From Micromonospora lupini (GTDB taxonomy: Bacteria > Actinomycetota > Actinomycetes > Mycobacteriales > Micromonosporaceae), in assembly GCF_026342015.1 (NCBI RefSeq), contig NZ_JAPENL010000001.1, forward strand, positions 2,914,001-2,978,000: a stretch of DNA of 64,000 bases, written 5' to 3'. The translations under genes were made by a program, and so were the position numbers. The notes beneath the pieces were generated by a model, which saw only the letters and a list, made by a program, of their open reading frames with translations, did not search any database and was not told the origin of the DNA. Positions 25,297-33,201 of this stretch are shown piece by piece; position 1 is the stretch's first letter, and each line of letters begins with the position of its first letter.

Positions 25297-26150
25297 GCCA
25301 GCCTCGTCAGGACGTGGTCGACGATCCGGCCGGCGACGTCGACGGTCCCGTCGTACGCCCGCTCGAAGCCTGCGAACTCCACACCTGAGTTGACCTCCAG
25401 GACGTACAGCCGGCCGGTGTCGTCCTCCACCAGGTCGACGCCCGCGAGGTCCGCGCCGACCGCGGCGGCGGCAGTGGTGGACAGCTCGACGATCCGGTCG
25501 GTGAGTGGGCACCGCTCGGTGCGGGCGCCCCGGGCCACGTTCGTACGCCAGTCCGCGCTGTACCGGTACACCGCGCCGAGCACCTCGCCGCCCACGACCA
25601 CCACCCGGATGTCGCGGCCGGGTTTGCGGACGTACTCCTGCACGTACACGATGTGCGCCTGCGGGCCGGGCAGCGCGGCCACGTACTCAAGCACCGTGCG
25701 CGCCAGATCCGGGTCCGGCACTGTCGTGACCAGCCGTCCCCACGACCCGACAAGCGGTTTGACGACGGCCGGGTAGCCGATCGCGGCCAACGCGGAGAGC
25801 GCGGCCTCCGGGGTGGCGGCCAGGGCGGTACGCGGGGTGGGCAGGCCGGCCGCGCGCAACGCGAGGGAGGTGTGCCACTTGTCGGCGCAGGTCTCGATGG
25901 CGGCGGCGGAGTTGACGCCGATCACGCCCAGCCGTTCCAGGGCGCGGGCGGCGTAGCCGGCGCGGATCTGGCCGATCTCCCGGTTGAGCACCAGCCGCCA
26001 CTCGGGTGCGGCGCCGTCCAGCGGCCACCACGCGGTCCGGGTGTCGACGTGGGCCACCGCGACGTTGCGGCGTTCCAACGCCTCCAGGATCCGCTTGTCG
26101 TCGATCCGCAGCCGGGACGTGAGCACCGCCACCGAGGCCGGTTCACTCAC
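25293..26150 (-). CDS. LysX-like ligase loading the amino-group carrier protein
   Basis: This 285-residue ATP-grasp ligase joins the alpha-amino group of an amino acid (glutamate or aminoadipate) to the C-terminal Glu of LysW. Visible features are the N-terminal domain with LNREIGQIRA, the ATP-binding segment YPAVVKPLVGSWGR, and the metal-binding YVLEVNSGVEF where the family has EVN. The GTG start overlaps the carrier gene by 8 bp. Glutamate rather than aminoadipate is the likely substrate because a transketolase follows in the operon; this is inference. Confidence 0.92.
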   Translation of the reverse strand: MSEPASVAVLTSRLRIDDKRILEALERRNVAVAHVDTRTAWWPLDGAAPEWRLVLNREIGQIRAGYAARALERLGVIGVNSAAAIETCADKWHTSLALRAAGLPTPRTALAATPEAALSALAAIGYPAVVKPLVGSWGRLVTTVPDPDLARTVLEYVAALPGPQAHIVYVQEYVRKPGRDIRVVVVGGEVLGAVYRYSADWRTNVARGARTERCPLTDRIVELSTTAAAAVGADLAGVDLVEDDTGRLYVLEVNSGVEFAGFERAYDGTVDVAGRIVDHVLTRLA

Positions 26151-26328
26151 CCCAGTCCTCTTCGACCTCGGGGGCCGGCGCGAGCGTCACCGGCTGCACC
26201 GTGACGACCTCCAGCTCGACCTGGCACTCGCCGCACTCGACCAGCTCGCTGAGCCGGGGCGGTTCGGCGAAGGTGACGTCGGCGGCGCACTCGGGGCAGC
26301 GGGCGGCGGTCTGTTCCTGGACAGTCAC
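26143..26328 (-). CDS. amino-group carrier protein, LysW type
   Basis: This 61-residue acidic carrier protein has two CxxC pairs (CPEC and CGEC) forming the zinc knuckle. It ends in EEDWGE, the conserved tail whose terminal Glu gamma-carboxylate takes the substrate amino group. The LysW family protects the alpha-amine and presents it to LysZ, LysY, transketolase and LysK. It is first in the eight-gene leftward operon. The GTG at 26328 has GGAAG seven bases upstream. Its presence with a split transketolase marks the pathway as secondary metabolism rather than lysine or arginine synthesis. Confidence 0.95.
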   Translation of the reverse strand: MTVQEQTAARCPECAADVTFAEPPRLSELVECGECQVELEVVTVQPVTLAPAPEVEEDWGE

Positions 26329-26541
26329 GGGAGGGCTTCCGTTCCTTCGTGGGGGCCGGGGACCGCTCCGACCATAGGAATCCCACCCCGGGTCCCGCGT
26401 CCGCGCGCCGTCGACACCCGGTCAACGCCACGATGACCCGGGGCCGGCCGCGTGACACGACTGTCGCAGCCGCGTTCGACCGAGTAACATCGCGATCATC
26501 GATGTGTTGAATTCACCGGCGGCAGTACGTAAGGCGGGGGA
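26329..26541. promoter_or_regulatory. divergent control region, carrier operon / LuxR regulator
   Basis: This 213-bp region drives the eight-gene carrier-protein operon leftward and the LuxR regulator rightward. An AT-richer patch at 26485-26535 includes ATCGCGATCATCGAT and GTTGAATTC, both palindromic. AAGGCGGGGG at 26531-26540 is the ribosome site of the regulator. Specific promoter boxes are not assignable by eye. Confidence 0.4.
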
Positions 26542-27207
26542 ATGTCAATCCGGGTTCTTGTCTGCGACGAATTGCCAATTGTCCGAGATGGCCTCCGTAC
26601 GCTGCTGGGCAGCGAGCCCGATGTCTCCGTGGTGGACACCTCGGACAGCGGCAACCACGCGATAATGCTGGCCCGCACGCATCGCGTCGATGTCATCGTC
26701 ACGGGCCTGAAATTGCGCGGCATTTCCGCGGTCGACCTCATTCACAAAATCAACGCCGAAAAACTGTCTCCCCGACCCCGTTTCGTGGTGTTCGCCACCG
26801 ACGACAGCGACGACCTCGTCAGCAGCGTGTTCCAGGCGGGCGTCAACGGGATCCTGATGCCGGACGCCACCTGGGAGGAGGTCGCCGCCGCGGTGCGTGC
26901 CGCCGCCGCCGGCCAGACCACCCTGGCCCCCCGGATCGCCGACCGGCTTGTCGACTGGTTCCGGCGTCGACAGCCGTACCCGGAGGAGGTCTTCCAGCCC
27001 GCGGTGTCCACGTTGACCCCACGGGAACGGCAGGTGCTGCTGCTGATGGCGGACGGAAAATCCACCGAGGAGGTCGCCACCGAGTTGTCCATCGGCCTGA
27101 CCACCGTGCGCACCCACGTCTACCGGCTGCGGTGCAAACTCAACGTCAAGGACCGGGCCCAGTTGGTGTCCTTCGCCTATCGCGCCGGCCTCATGCAGCC
27201 GGCCTGA
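26542..27207 (+). CDS. orphan LuxR-type response regulator with degenerate receiver
   Basis: This 221-residue protein combines a receiver-like domain (1-120) with a NarL/FixJ HTH (about 155-215, LTPRERQVLLLMADG and GLTTVRTHVYRLRCKL). In the receiver, the phosphoacceptor position reads VIVTGLKL, so Thr replaces the usual Asp. The conserved Lys position reads ILMPDA, so Pro replaces Lys. It therefore cannot be phosphorylated in the standard way and is probably an atypical, ligand-responsive regulator, like several cluster-situated ones in actinomycetes. No sensor kinase is adjacent. It is divergent from the carrier operon it probably controls. Confidence 0.88.
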   Translation: MSIRVLVCDELPIVRDGLRTLLGSEPDVSVVDTSDSGNHAIMLARTHRVDVIVTGLKLRGISAVDLIHKINAEKLSPRPRFVVFATDDSDDLVSSVFQAGVNGILMPDATWEEVAAAVRAAAAGQTTLAPRIADRLVDWFRRRQPYPEEVFQPAVSTLTPRERQVLLLMADGKSTEEVATELSIGLTTVRTHVYRLRCKLNVKDRAQLVSFAYRAGLMQPA

Positions 27208-27216
27208 CGCTCGCGG

Positions 27217-28008
27217 TCACGCCGCGGTGCCCCGTACGGCCCAGGCCCGCGCGGTGAGCCGGATCGAGCCGTCGGGCTCGATCGGCAGCCGGGCGGCCAG
27301 CACGTCCCGCAACGCCGCCCGCTCCGGCTCCCCCAGGGAGGTGACGTACGACGGGGCGCTGCCCTGCCCGCCGAGGAACGGCAGCCAGTAGTCGGCGAAG
27401 TCGACGAAGACCGTCGGCACGTCCACCGGCCGGACCGACACCTCCGTCAGCCCGGCGTCCACCCACAGCGCCCGCAGGGCGTCGGGCGCGCACACGCTGC
27501 CGCGGTTCGCCTCGTCCCGGGCCGCCGAGGCCGGGTCGAGCTGCGTGGCGGCGGCCCAGAAGTGCCTCATCATCGCCATGCCCTCCGCGTAGTCCCACAC
27601 GTACGCGGCCACCACCCCCGCCGGCCGGACGACCCGGGCGAACTCGGCCACCGCCCGCTCCGGCTCGGGCACGAAGTTGAGCGTCAGCCCACTGACCACC
27701 ACGTCGACGGCGCGGTCGGGCACCGGCAGCGCGCGGGCGTCACCGACGTGGAAGCTCGCCCGGGCGTCCTCGACGCGGGCACGCGCCTGCGCGACGAAGC
27801 CCGCCGAGGGGTCGATGCCCGTCACCCGAGCGGGATCGGCCTCGACGAGGACCGTCGAGGTCAACGCGCCGGTGCCGCAGCCCACGTCCAGCCAGTGCCG
27901 CCCGGGTGGCACGGCGAGCCCGCGCACGAAGTCGGCCGCGACCAGGCGACTCCACCGACCCACGTACGCCTCGTACGCGTCACCGTCCGCCCACACCGGG
28001 TGCGTCAT
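27217..28008 (-). CDS. class I SAM-dependent methyltransferase
   Basis: This 263-residue methyltransferase has motif I as WLDVGCGTGALT near residues 40-51, motif II around GIDPSAGFVAQA, and VDVVVSGLTLNFVPEP. It belongs to the Methyltransf_11/25 type acting on small molecules. Its stop is 9 bp from the stop of the convergent LuxR gene. Whether it belongs to the NRPS cluster is uncertain, because it is transcribed from its own upstream region, which holds the long inverted repeat. Confidence 0.85.
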   Translation of the reverse strand: MTHPVWADGDAYEAYVGRWSRLVAADFVRGLAVPPGRHWLDVGCGTGALTSTVLVEADPARVTGIDPSAGFVAQARARVEDARASFHVGDARALPVPDRAVDVVVSGLTLNFVPEPERAVAEFARVVRPAGVVAAYVWDYAEGMAMMRHFWAAATQLDPASAARDEANRGSVCAPDALRALWVDAGLTEVSVRPVDVPTVFVDFADYWLPFLGGQGSAPSYVTSLGEPERAALRDVLAARLPIEPDGSIRLTARAWAVRGTAA

Positions 28009-28150
28009 GCCGGCACCATACGACAGGCGGGGTCACCCCACGGACCAGACGCTCAGTCGAGATGGTCCCCGGGAGCCGTCATTCGTGACCCTCCCTGGGG
28101 CGGTGGGCGCCGGTGACCCTCGGTCACCTCCGTGGGGGCGGACGCGGTCG

Positions 28151-28200
28151 TGAGCGGTATACCTCAGAGTCATATTCATACCTCTGAGGTATACCGCTCA
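28151..28200. repeat. perfect 19-bp inverted repeat with 12-bp spacer
   Basis: The left arm TGAGCGGTATACCTCAGAG (28151-28169) and its exact reverse complement (28182-28200) flank TCATATTCATAC. Each arm itself contains the palindrome GGTATACC. It lies about 140 bp upstream of the methyltransferase start and 124 bp before a small plus-strand ORF, with no run of T, so an operator is more likely than a terminator. The rest of 28009-28323 shows nothing else I can name. Confidence 0.85.
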
Positions 28201-28323
28201 CCAGCACATCGACATGGCGGGCTCCGCGTGACTCTCGTGCAGCGGGAGGAACGGCGATCGTGGCGTCGTTGCCCCGGGGCGGCACACTGCCTCTCGTGAC
28301 GACACCGACCCGCGCTGGTCCTC

Positions 28324-28575
28324 TTGGCCACGACTGCGGATCCGCGCCGGGCACCGTGGCGGGCTCGGTTGTCGGTGCTCGTCGCCACGGCGCTGGCCGT
28401 CGTCGCGACGGTGGGGTCGGTGGGAGCGGTGCACCGCTCGCTCACGTCCCCGTCGGCGGGGTTCGTCGTGCACAGCGACGCGCGGGAAGGGCTGCGCCGC
28501 CGGTTGGCGGAGGCGTCCGGGGTGTCGAAGGTCTGCTCGTGGTACCGGGACAACCGCCTCCGCTCCGCCTGCTGA
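28324..28575 (+). CDS. small membrane-anchored protein, unknown function
   Basis: This possible 83-residue protein from a TTG start has one hydrophobic segment (ARLSVLVATALAVVATVGSVGAV, near residues 14-36) after an Arg-rich N-terminus. The outside tail carries two Cys residues. No family is recognised. The start is uncertain and the ribosome site is weak; support is mainly the membrane pattern. Confidence 0.45.
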   Translation: MATTADPRRAPWRARLSVLVATALAVVATVGSVGAVHRSLTSPSAGFVVHSDAREGLRRRLAEASGVSKVCSWYRDNRLRSAC

Positions 28576-28659
28576 CCTCCGACACCGTCCCCCAGCGGCC
28601 GATCCCGTCCCGGCCCATCACCGATATCGCCGCGCGACGAAGGTGGCTACTGTCGAGCC

Positions 28660-29604
28660 ATGCCGCTGCGTCCGGACGAGGTCGAGGTGTTCGAGCGCTC
28701 CAGGGCCCGCCTGGAGGCGATCGCCTACCGGTTGCTGGGCTCGGCCAGCGACGCCGAGGACGCGGTCCAGGACACGTTCCTGCGGTGGCAGGCCGTCGAC
28801 CGGGAGCACGTCGAGACGCCCGAGGCGTGGCTGACCCGGGTGCTCACCAACCTGTGCCTCAACCAGCTCACCTCGGCGCGCGCCCGGCGGGAGACCTACG
28901 TGGGCACCTGGCTGCCCGAGCCGGTCCTCGCCGGGGACCGGATGCTCGGCCCGGTCGACTCCGTCGAGCAGCGCGAATCGGTCTCGATGGCGGTGCTCAC
29001 CCTCATGGAGAGGCTGTCGCCCAACGAACGCGCGGTGTACGTGCTGCGCGAGGCGTTCGGCTACGCGCACGGTGAGATCGCCGAGATCCTCGGCGTCAGC
29101 GAGGTGAACTGCCAGCAGCTCTACCGGCGTGCCAAGCAGCACGTCAGCGCCGACCGGGTCCGCGCGCAGGTCGACGGCGCCGCCGCGCGGAAGATCGTGA
29201 CGGAGTTCCTCACGGCTGCCAACAGCGGCGAGATCCAGCGACTGGTGCAGTTGTTGACCGACGACGCGACGAGCATCGGTGACGGCGGCGGGAAGGTCCC
29301 GGCCCGGACCACGCCGGTGGCCGGCGCGCTTGCGGTGGCGAAGTTCCTGCGGGGTCTGTTCCGGCCCAGCGACGTGAAGCGGAACCTGGTGGGCGGCAGC
29401 CCCGCCCTGTACGCCGGGGTCGTCAACGGCGGCCCCGCGGTGGTGGTGGTGACCGACGGCCGGGTCGTCGGCGTCATGTCCCTGGAGGTGACAGCCGAGG
29501 GTGTCGCGGCCCTCCACACCCAGGTCAACCCGGACAAGCTCGAACGCGCCACCCGCCAGTGGTCCGCCGCTGAGCACGGGGAACCGCTCCTGCACGTCTG
29601 GTGA
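28660..29604 (+). CDS. ECF41-type sigma factor with C-terminal SnoaL-like domain
   Basis: This 314-residue protein has sigma region 2 (YRLLGSASDAEDAVQDTFLRW, residues 22-42) and region 4 (LSPNERAVYVLREAFGY and HGEIAEILGVSEVNCQQ). About 130 residues follow that form a SnoaL/NTF2-like domain. ECF41 sigma factors lack an anti-sigma partner; the fused domain modulates them. They typically control a nearby gene for a carboxymuconolactone decarboxylase, oxidoreductase or epimerase. The next gene is such an oxidoreductase, so the pair is a standard ECF41 module. Confidence 0.92.
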   Translation: MPLRPDEVEVFERSRARLEAIAYRLLGSASDAEDAVQDTFLRWQAVDREHVETPEAWLTRVLTNLCLNQLTSARARRETYVGTWLPEPVLAGDRMLGPVDSVEQRESVSMAVLTLMERLSPNERAVYVLREAFGYAHGEIAEILGVSEVNCQQLYRRAKQHVSADRVRAQVDGAAARKIVTEFLTAANSGEIQRLVQLLTDDATSIGDGGGKVPARTTPVAGALAVAKFLRGLFRPSDVKRNLVGGSPALYAGVVNGGPAVVVVTDGRVVGVMSLEVTAEGVAALHTQVNPDKLERATRQWSAAEHGEPLLHVW

Positions 29605-29624
29605 CCCAGGTCATAGCCGACTCC

Positions 29625-29650
29625 TGTCAGCAATCGCGTCGCTGTCCGGT
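29625..29650 (+). promoter_or_regulatory. candidate ECF41-dependent promoter
   Basis: TGTCA at 29625-29629 is followed after 17 bp by CGGT at 29647-29650. ECF41 promoters are known as TGTCACA with CGTC about 16 bp downstream, so this is a partial match. It is placed between the sigma factor gene and the oxidoreductase it would control. Confidence 0.35.
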
Positions 29651-29687
29651 TCAGGAGGTGACCATCCACCGAGACAGGAGTGCCACC

Positions 29688-30875
29688 ATGAAGCACCGCA
29701 TCGTCGTCCTCGGGGCCGGATACGCCGGAGCCATCGCCGCCGGACGTCTCGCCAGGCGGCTGCACCCCGACGACGTCGACATCACAGTCGTCAACGCCGT
29801 CGCGGATTTCGTCGAGCGGGTTCGCATGCACCAGCTCGCCACCGGGCAGGATCTCAAAACCCACGAGCTGAGCGAGGTGTACGCGGGCACCGACGTGCGG
29901 GTCCGCCTCGCCCGGGTCACCGCCGTCGACGTCGAGCACCGGACCGTCGCGCTTGCCGACGAGCACGGCGCCGACGAGATCGCGTACGACACTCTGGTCT
30001 ACGCCCTCGGCAGCGCCGCCGCCCACCACGGCGTGCCCGGTGTCGCCGAGCACGCGTACGACGTCTCCGGCCGGCCGTCGGCGCTGCGGTTGCGCGACCG
30101 CCTCGCCCACCTCGCGGCAGGTGAGACCGTGCTCGTCGTCGGCGGGGGCCTCACCGGTCTCGAAGCGGCCACCGAGATCGCCGAGGCCCACCCCGACCTC
30201 CACGTCACGATCGCCACCCGCGGCGGCCTCGGTGACTGGCTCAACGAGAAGGCGCGAGAGCACCTGCGGGGTGTCTGCGACCGGCTCGGCATCACCGTCC
30301 ACGAGCACGCCGACATCGCCCGGGTGGAGGCGAGCGGCGCGGTCACCGGCGACGGTCGGACCATCCCGGCCCAGGTGACCGTGTGGACCGCAGGCTTCGC
30401 CGTCCATCCCATCGCCGCCGCCACGACCCTGACTGTCGCGACCACCGGGCAGATCGTCGTCGACGACACGATGCGCTCGGTCTCGCACCCCGACGTGTAC
30501 GCCGTCGGCGACGCCGGACTCGCCGACGGGCCGGGCGGCAGGCCGTTGCGCATGTCCTGCGCCTCGGGAACCCCGATGGCCTGGCAGGCCGCCGACGCCA
30601 TCGCCGCGCGCCTGACCGGTCGGACGAGGATCCCGAAGGCCCCGCTGCGCTACTTCAACCAGTGCATCAGCCTCGGCCGCCGCGACGGCATCATCCAGTA
30701 CGTGACCGCCGACGACCGTGCCAAGCCGGCCCTGCTCACGGGGAGGTTGGCGGCCCGCTACAAGGAGGTCGTCTGCAAGGGCGCCGCCTGGAGCATCTCC
30801 CACCCGATCTTCTACCCGGTGCGCCGCCGCCGCGTCACCACGACGCGATCGGAGACCCCCGCGACAATCTCGTGA
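29688..30875 (+). CDS. FAD-dependent NAD(P)H dehydrogenase-like oxidoreductase
   Basis: This 395-residue flavoprotein is of the NDH-2/pyridine nucleotide-disulfide type. The FAD-binding GxGxxG is VVLGAGYAGAIAAG at residues 5-18, the NAD-binding motif is VLVVGGGLTGLEAA near 145, and the second FAD segment is DVYAVGDAG near 271. No redox-active CxxC is present, so it is not a disulfide reductase. The ATG at 29688 follows GACAGGAG. Its position after the ECF41 sigma gene suggests it is that factor's target. Confidence 0.9.
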   Translation: MKHRIVVLGAGYAGAIAAGRLARRLHPDDVDITVVNAVADFVERVRMHQLATGQDLKTHELSEVYAGTDVRVRLARVTAVDVEHRTVALADEHGADEIAYDTLVYALGSAAAHHGVPGVAEHAYDVSGRPSALRLRDRLAHLAAGETVLVVGGGLTGLEAATEIAEAHPDLHVTIATRGGLGDWLNEKAREHLRGVCDRLGITVHEHADIARVEASGAVTGDGRTIPAQVTVWTAGFAVHPIAAATTLTVATTGQIVVDDTMRSVSHPDVYAVGDAGLADGPGGRPLRMSCASGTPMAWQAADAIAARLTGRTRIPKAPLRYFNQCISLGRRDGIIQYVTADDRAKPALLTGRLAARYKEVVCKGAAWSISHPIFYPVRRRRVTTTRSETPATIS

Positions 30876-30886
30876 CCGGGTGAATC

Positions 30887-31777
30887 TCAGGAGAAAGTGC
30901 GTCGGGCCCACGTCCGGAAGTCGGTGCGGGGCAGGCCGAGTCCCTGGGCGATCTCCGGACGGGCGGGGCTGCCGTTCTCGTTGATCCGCTCGACCGTGTT
31001 GACCATGGCCGGGTGCAGGCCGCGCTCGACCGCCTGCTGCGGGGTGAGCACGGGCGCGACGATCGCTCGACCGGTGACCTCGCTGAGGATCGTGGCGACC
31101 TCGGTCATGGTGAGCAGGTCACCGGCGAGTTCGACGTCCAGGCCGTCGAACTTTTCCGGGTTCGTGAACGCGGTCGCCGCGGCCTCCCCGATGTCGTCGA
31201 CGGCGATCCAGGGAAGCCGGGCGTCCGCCGCGAACCCGGTGATGATCGTGCCGCTCGACCAGTCGCCGAAGAGGTAGGACCAGCCGACGAGGTTCTCCAT
31301 GAAGGTCGAGGGCAGGAGCACTGTCCAGTGCGCGAAGCCGCCGGTGCGCACCATCTCGTCGATGGCGGCCTTGCTCTCCCAGTAGTGCCGGTCCCAGCGC
31401 CCTTCGGCCCAGCCGGGCTGGTTGCGGTGGAAGTCGCCGGCGCCGGAGACGCTGCTGTGCACGACGTGCGAGACACCGGCCCGGCGCGCGGCCTCGACGA
31501 CGTTGCGGCCGCGGGTCAGCTCGGCGTCGCCCTGCAGGTTCGCCACATCGGGGTACGGAATGGAGAAGAGGCCGTCCATCCCCTCGGCCGCGGCGAGCAG
31601 CGATCCCGCATCGTCCAGGTCGCCCCGGACCAGTTCCGCGCCCCGCTTCAGCAGTGCCTGGGCGCTGTCGGCGTCGGGGTCGCGGACCAGGGCACGGACC
31701 GCGACGCCACGGTCGAGCAGTGCGCGGGCGGTGGCCCCGCCCTGCTTGCCGGTCGCGCCGATGACGAGGACAGCCAT
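30887..31777 (-). CDS. NmrA-like NAD(P)-binding protein
   Basis: This 296-residue protein begins MAVLVIGATGKQGGATARAL, the NmrA-type Rossmann motif. It continues with LVRGDLDDAGSLLAAAEG and HVVHSSVSGAG, and it lacks the YxxxK of active SDRs. NmrA-like proteins sense NAD(P) or reduce small substrates. The ATG at 31777 follows TGGGAGG. It is divergent from a TetR regulator, with paired operator-like repeats between, so TetR repression is likely. Confidence 0.88.
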   Translation of the reverse strand: MAVLVIGATGKQGGATARALLDRGVAVRALVRDPDADSAQALLKRGAELVRGDLDDAGSLLAAAEGMDGLFSIPYPDVANLQGDAELTRGRNVVEAARRAGVSHVVHSSVSGAGDFHRNQPGWAEGRWDRHYWESKAAIDEMVRTGGFAHWTVLLPSTFMENLVGWSYLFGDWSSGTIITGFAADARLPWIAVDDIGEAAATAFTNPEKFDGLDVELAGDLLTMTEVATILSEVTGRAIVAPVLTPQQAVERGLHPAMVNTVERINENGSPARPEIAQGLGLPRTDFRTWARRTFS

Positions 31778-31791
31778 GATGCCTCCCAAGA

Positions 31792-31847
31792 AAGTGGGGC
31801 GTCCCCCCACTTGTCGTCGGCTACGATATGGGGGACTACCCCACTTT
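31792..31847. promoter_or_regulatory. two TetR operator-like inverted repeats
   Basis: Site 1 is AAGTGGGG-CGTCC-CCCCACTT at 31792-31812, with perfect 8-bp arms. Site 2 at about 31829-31847 reads TGGGGGACTACCCCACTT and reuses the half-site CCCCACTT. Both lie in the 84-bp gap between the divergent NmrA-like and TetR genes, where a TetR dimer would be expected to repress both. Confidence 0.7.
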
Positions 31848-31861
31848 GGCAATGGCGGGCC

Positions 31862-32401
31862 ATGAGAGCAGACGCACAACGCAACTACGACCTCATCGTG
31901 AAGGCGGCCACCGAGGCGACCGCCCGCGACGGCGCGTACGCCTCGCTTGAGGAGATCGCCCGATCCGCCGGGGTGGGCTCGGCGACCCTGCATCGGCACT
32001 TTCCGTCCCGGTGGTCCCTGCTCCAGGCCGTCTTCCGGACGTGCGTCCGCAACCTCGCCGGCCGCGCCGAGGACCTGCGTGCCGAGCCGGACTCTCTCGC
32101 CGCCCTCACCACCTGGCTGCGCGAGGTCACCGTTTACGCCACGACAACCCGCGGCCTGGCGGTGACGCTGCTCAACGCGCCACCCGAGGAGAACGACACC
32201 TGCGGCGGGATGCTCGCCGCCGCGGGCGAGAAGTTGTTGCGCCGAGCCGCCGACCAGGGTTGCGTACGCGCGGATGTCGTCATGGCGGACCTGATGACCC
32301 TCGTCAACGCGATCTCACTCGCCGCCCAGCCGGCAGACGCCACGAAGGCGGAACGACTCCTGACCCTCGCCCTGGCGGGAATCCAGCCACCCGGGCGATG
32401 A
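31862..32401 (+). CDS. TetR-family repressor
   Basis: This 179-residue protein has an N-terminal HTH (YASLEEIARSAGVGSATLHRHF, residues 26-47) followed by a helical ligand-binding domain with the pattern common in TetR regulators of NmrA-like or alkene-type genes. The ATG at 31862 is close to operator site 2, which fits autoregulation. The divergent NmrA-like oxidoreductase is its likely target; the ligand is unknown. Confidence 0.9.
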   Translation: MRADAQRNYDLIVKAATEATARDGAYASLEEIARSAGVGSATLHRHFPSRWSLLQAVFRTCVRNLAGRAEDLRAEPDSLAALTTWLREVTVYATTTRGLAVTLLNAPPEENDTCGGMLAAAGEKLLRRAADQGCVRADVVMADLMTLVNAISLAAQPADATKAERLLTLALAGIQPPGR

Positions 32402-32500
32402 AGCGCGCCGTCGCGGTGGACGTGCATCGAGGGTCGACCGGTTGACTCGCTCGTCATGCTGGAAGCCGAAGCCCCCGCCCGTGCCACCGCAGGAGGACCC

Positions 32501-33001
32501 GTGCCCAAGCCAGCCAGGACCGCCGCCGTCCTCGTCGGGCTCGGCGTCGGCGCCGCGGTCGGCCCGTCCCTCGGGCCGGCCGCCATCTGGTCCGGCGTGG
32601 CGGTCGCCGCTCTCGGCGTCATGCTCTTCCTGGTCGGCGGCACGGAGTCCCGTCTCGTCGAGGACGGCCTGGTCGATCGCGGCGATGCCGCCGAGGCGGT
32701 GGCCGGCGGAACGGCGGTCGCCGCGCAACGACGGCCGAAGCGGGAGACGCCAACCCTCAGCGGCCTCGGTACCCGGGTGGAGCAGATCCTCGACCTCGCC
32801 GAGAAGCAGGCCGACGACCACCGCGCCAGTGCGCGGAGCGAGGCGGAGGGCATCGTGACAGCCGCGCGACGGGAGGCGGAGACAATCCTGAACCGGGCGC
32901 ACGAACAGGCTGCCGGGATCACCGGCACCCGCTGGGAGCCCAGTCCGATACCGCCCACCCGAGCGTCGGCGGCGGACGACGATCCGAGTCGTCACGCCTG
33001 A
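32501..33001 (+). CDS. membrane protein with C-terminal coiled coil, unknown function
   Basis: This 166-residue protein has two hydrophobic stretches (TAAVLVGLGVGAAVGPSLG and SGVAVAALGVMLFLVGG). A helical coiled coil follows around LGTRVEQILDLAEKQADDHR and SEAEGIVTAARREAETIL, a pattern seen in DivIVA-like and ATP-synthase b-like proteins. The GTG at 32501 is preferred because AGGAGG lies just before it; an in-frame ATG at 32456 lacks a ribosome site. It may be the first gene of a set of small helical proteins. Confidence 0.6.
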   Translation: MPKPARTAAVLVGLGVGAAVGPSLGPAAIWSGVAVAALGVMLFLVGGTESRLVEDGLVDRGDAAEAVAGGTAVAAQRRPKRETPTLSGLGTRVEQILDLAEKQADDHRASARSEAEGIVTAARREAETILNRAHEQAAGITGTRWEPSPIPPTRASAADDDPSRHA

Positions 33002-33201
33002 CGAAGTGGATGCGTCCCGAGGCTTCCTCGAACGATGCCTACGAATCAGCGCTCAAGTGACACCCGAGGCCAGGGGCTGCGCGGCTGCCCACGTCCAGAA
33101 GACGGGCTACGGAGAGGGATTCATGTTGGGTAGTGTCGGCGTCGCTACTGCACGTGCAGCCCGCCGGCATCCCTCGCCGCGCAGTCGATCGGAAGGACGG
33201 C

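Noticed and set aside
28260..29075. Open plus-strand frame across the start of the sigma gene
   Set aside because: It overlaps the sigma factor in another frame and has low-complexity Arg/Gly-rich content.
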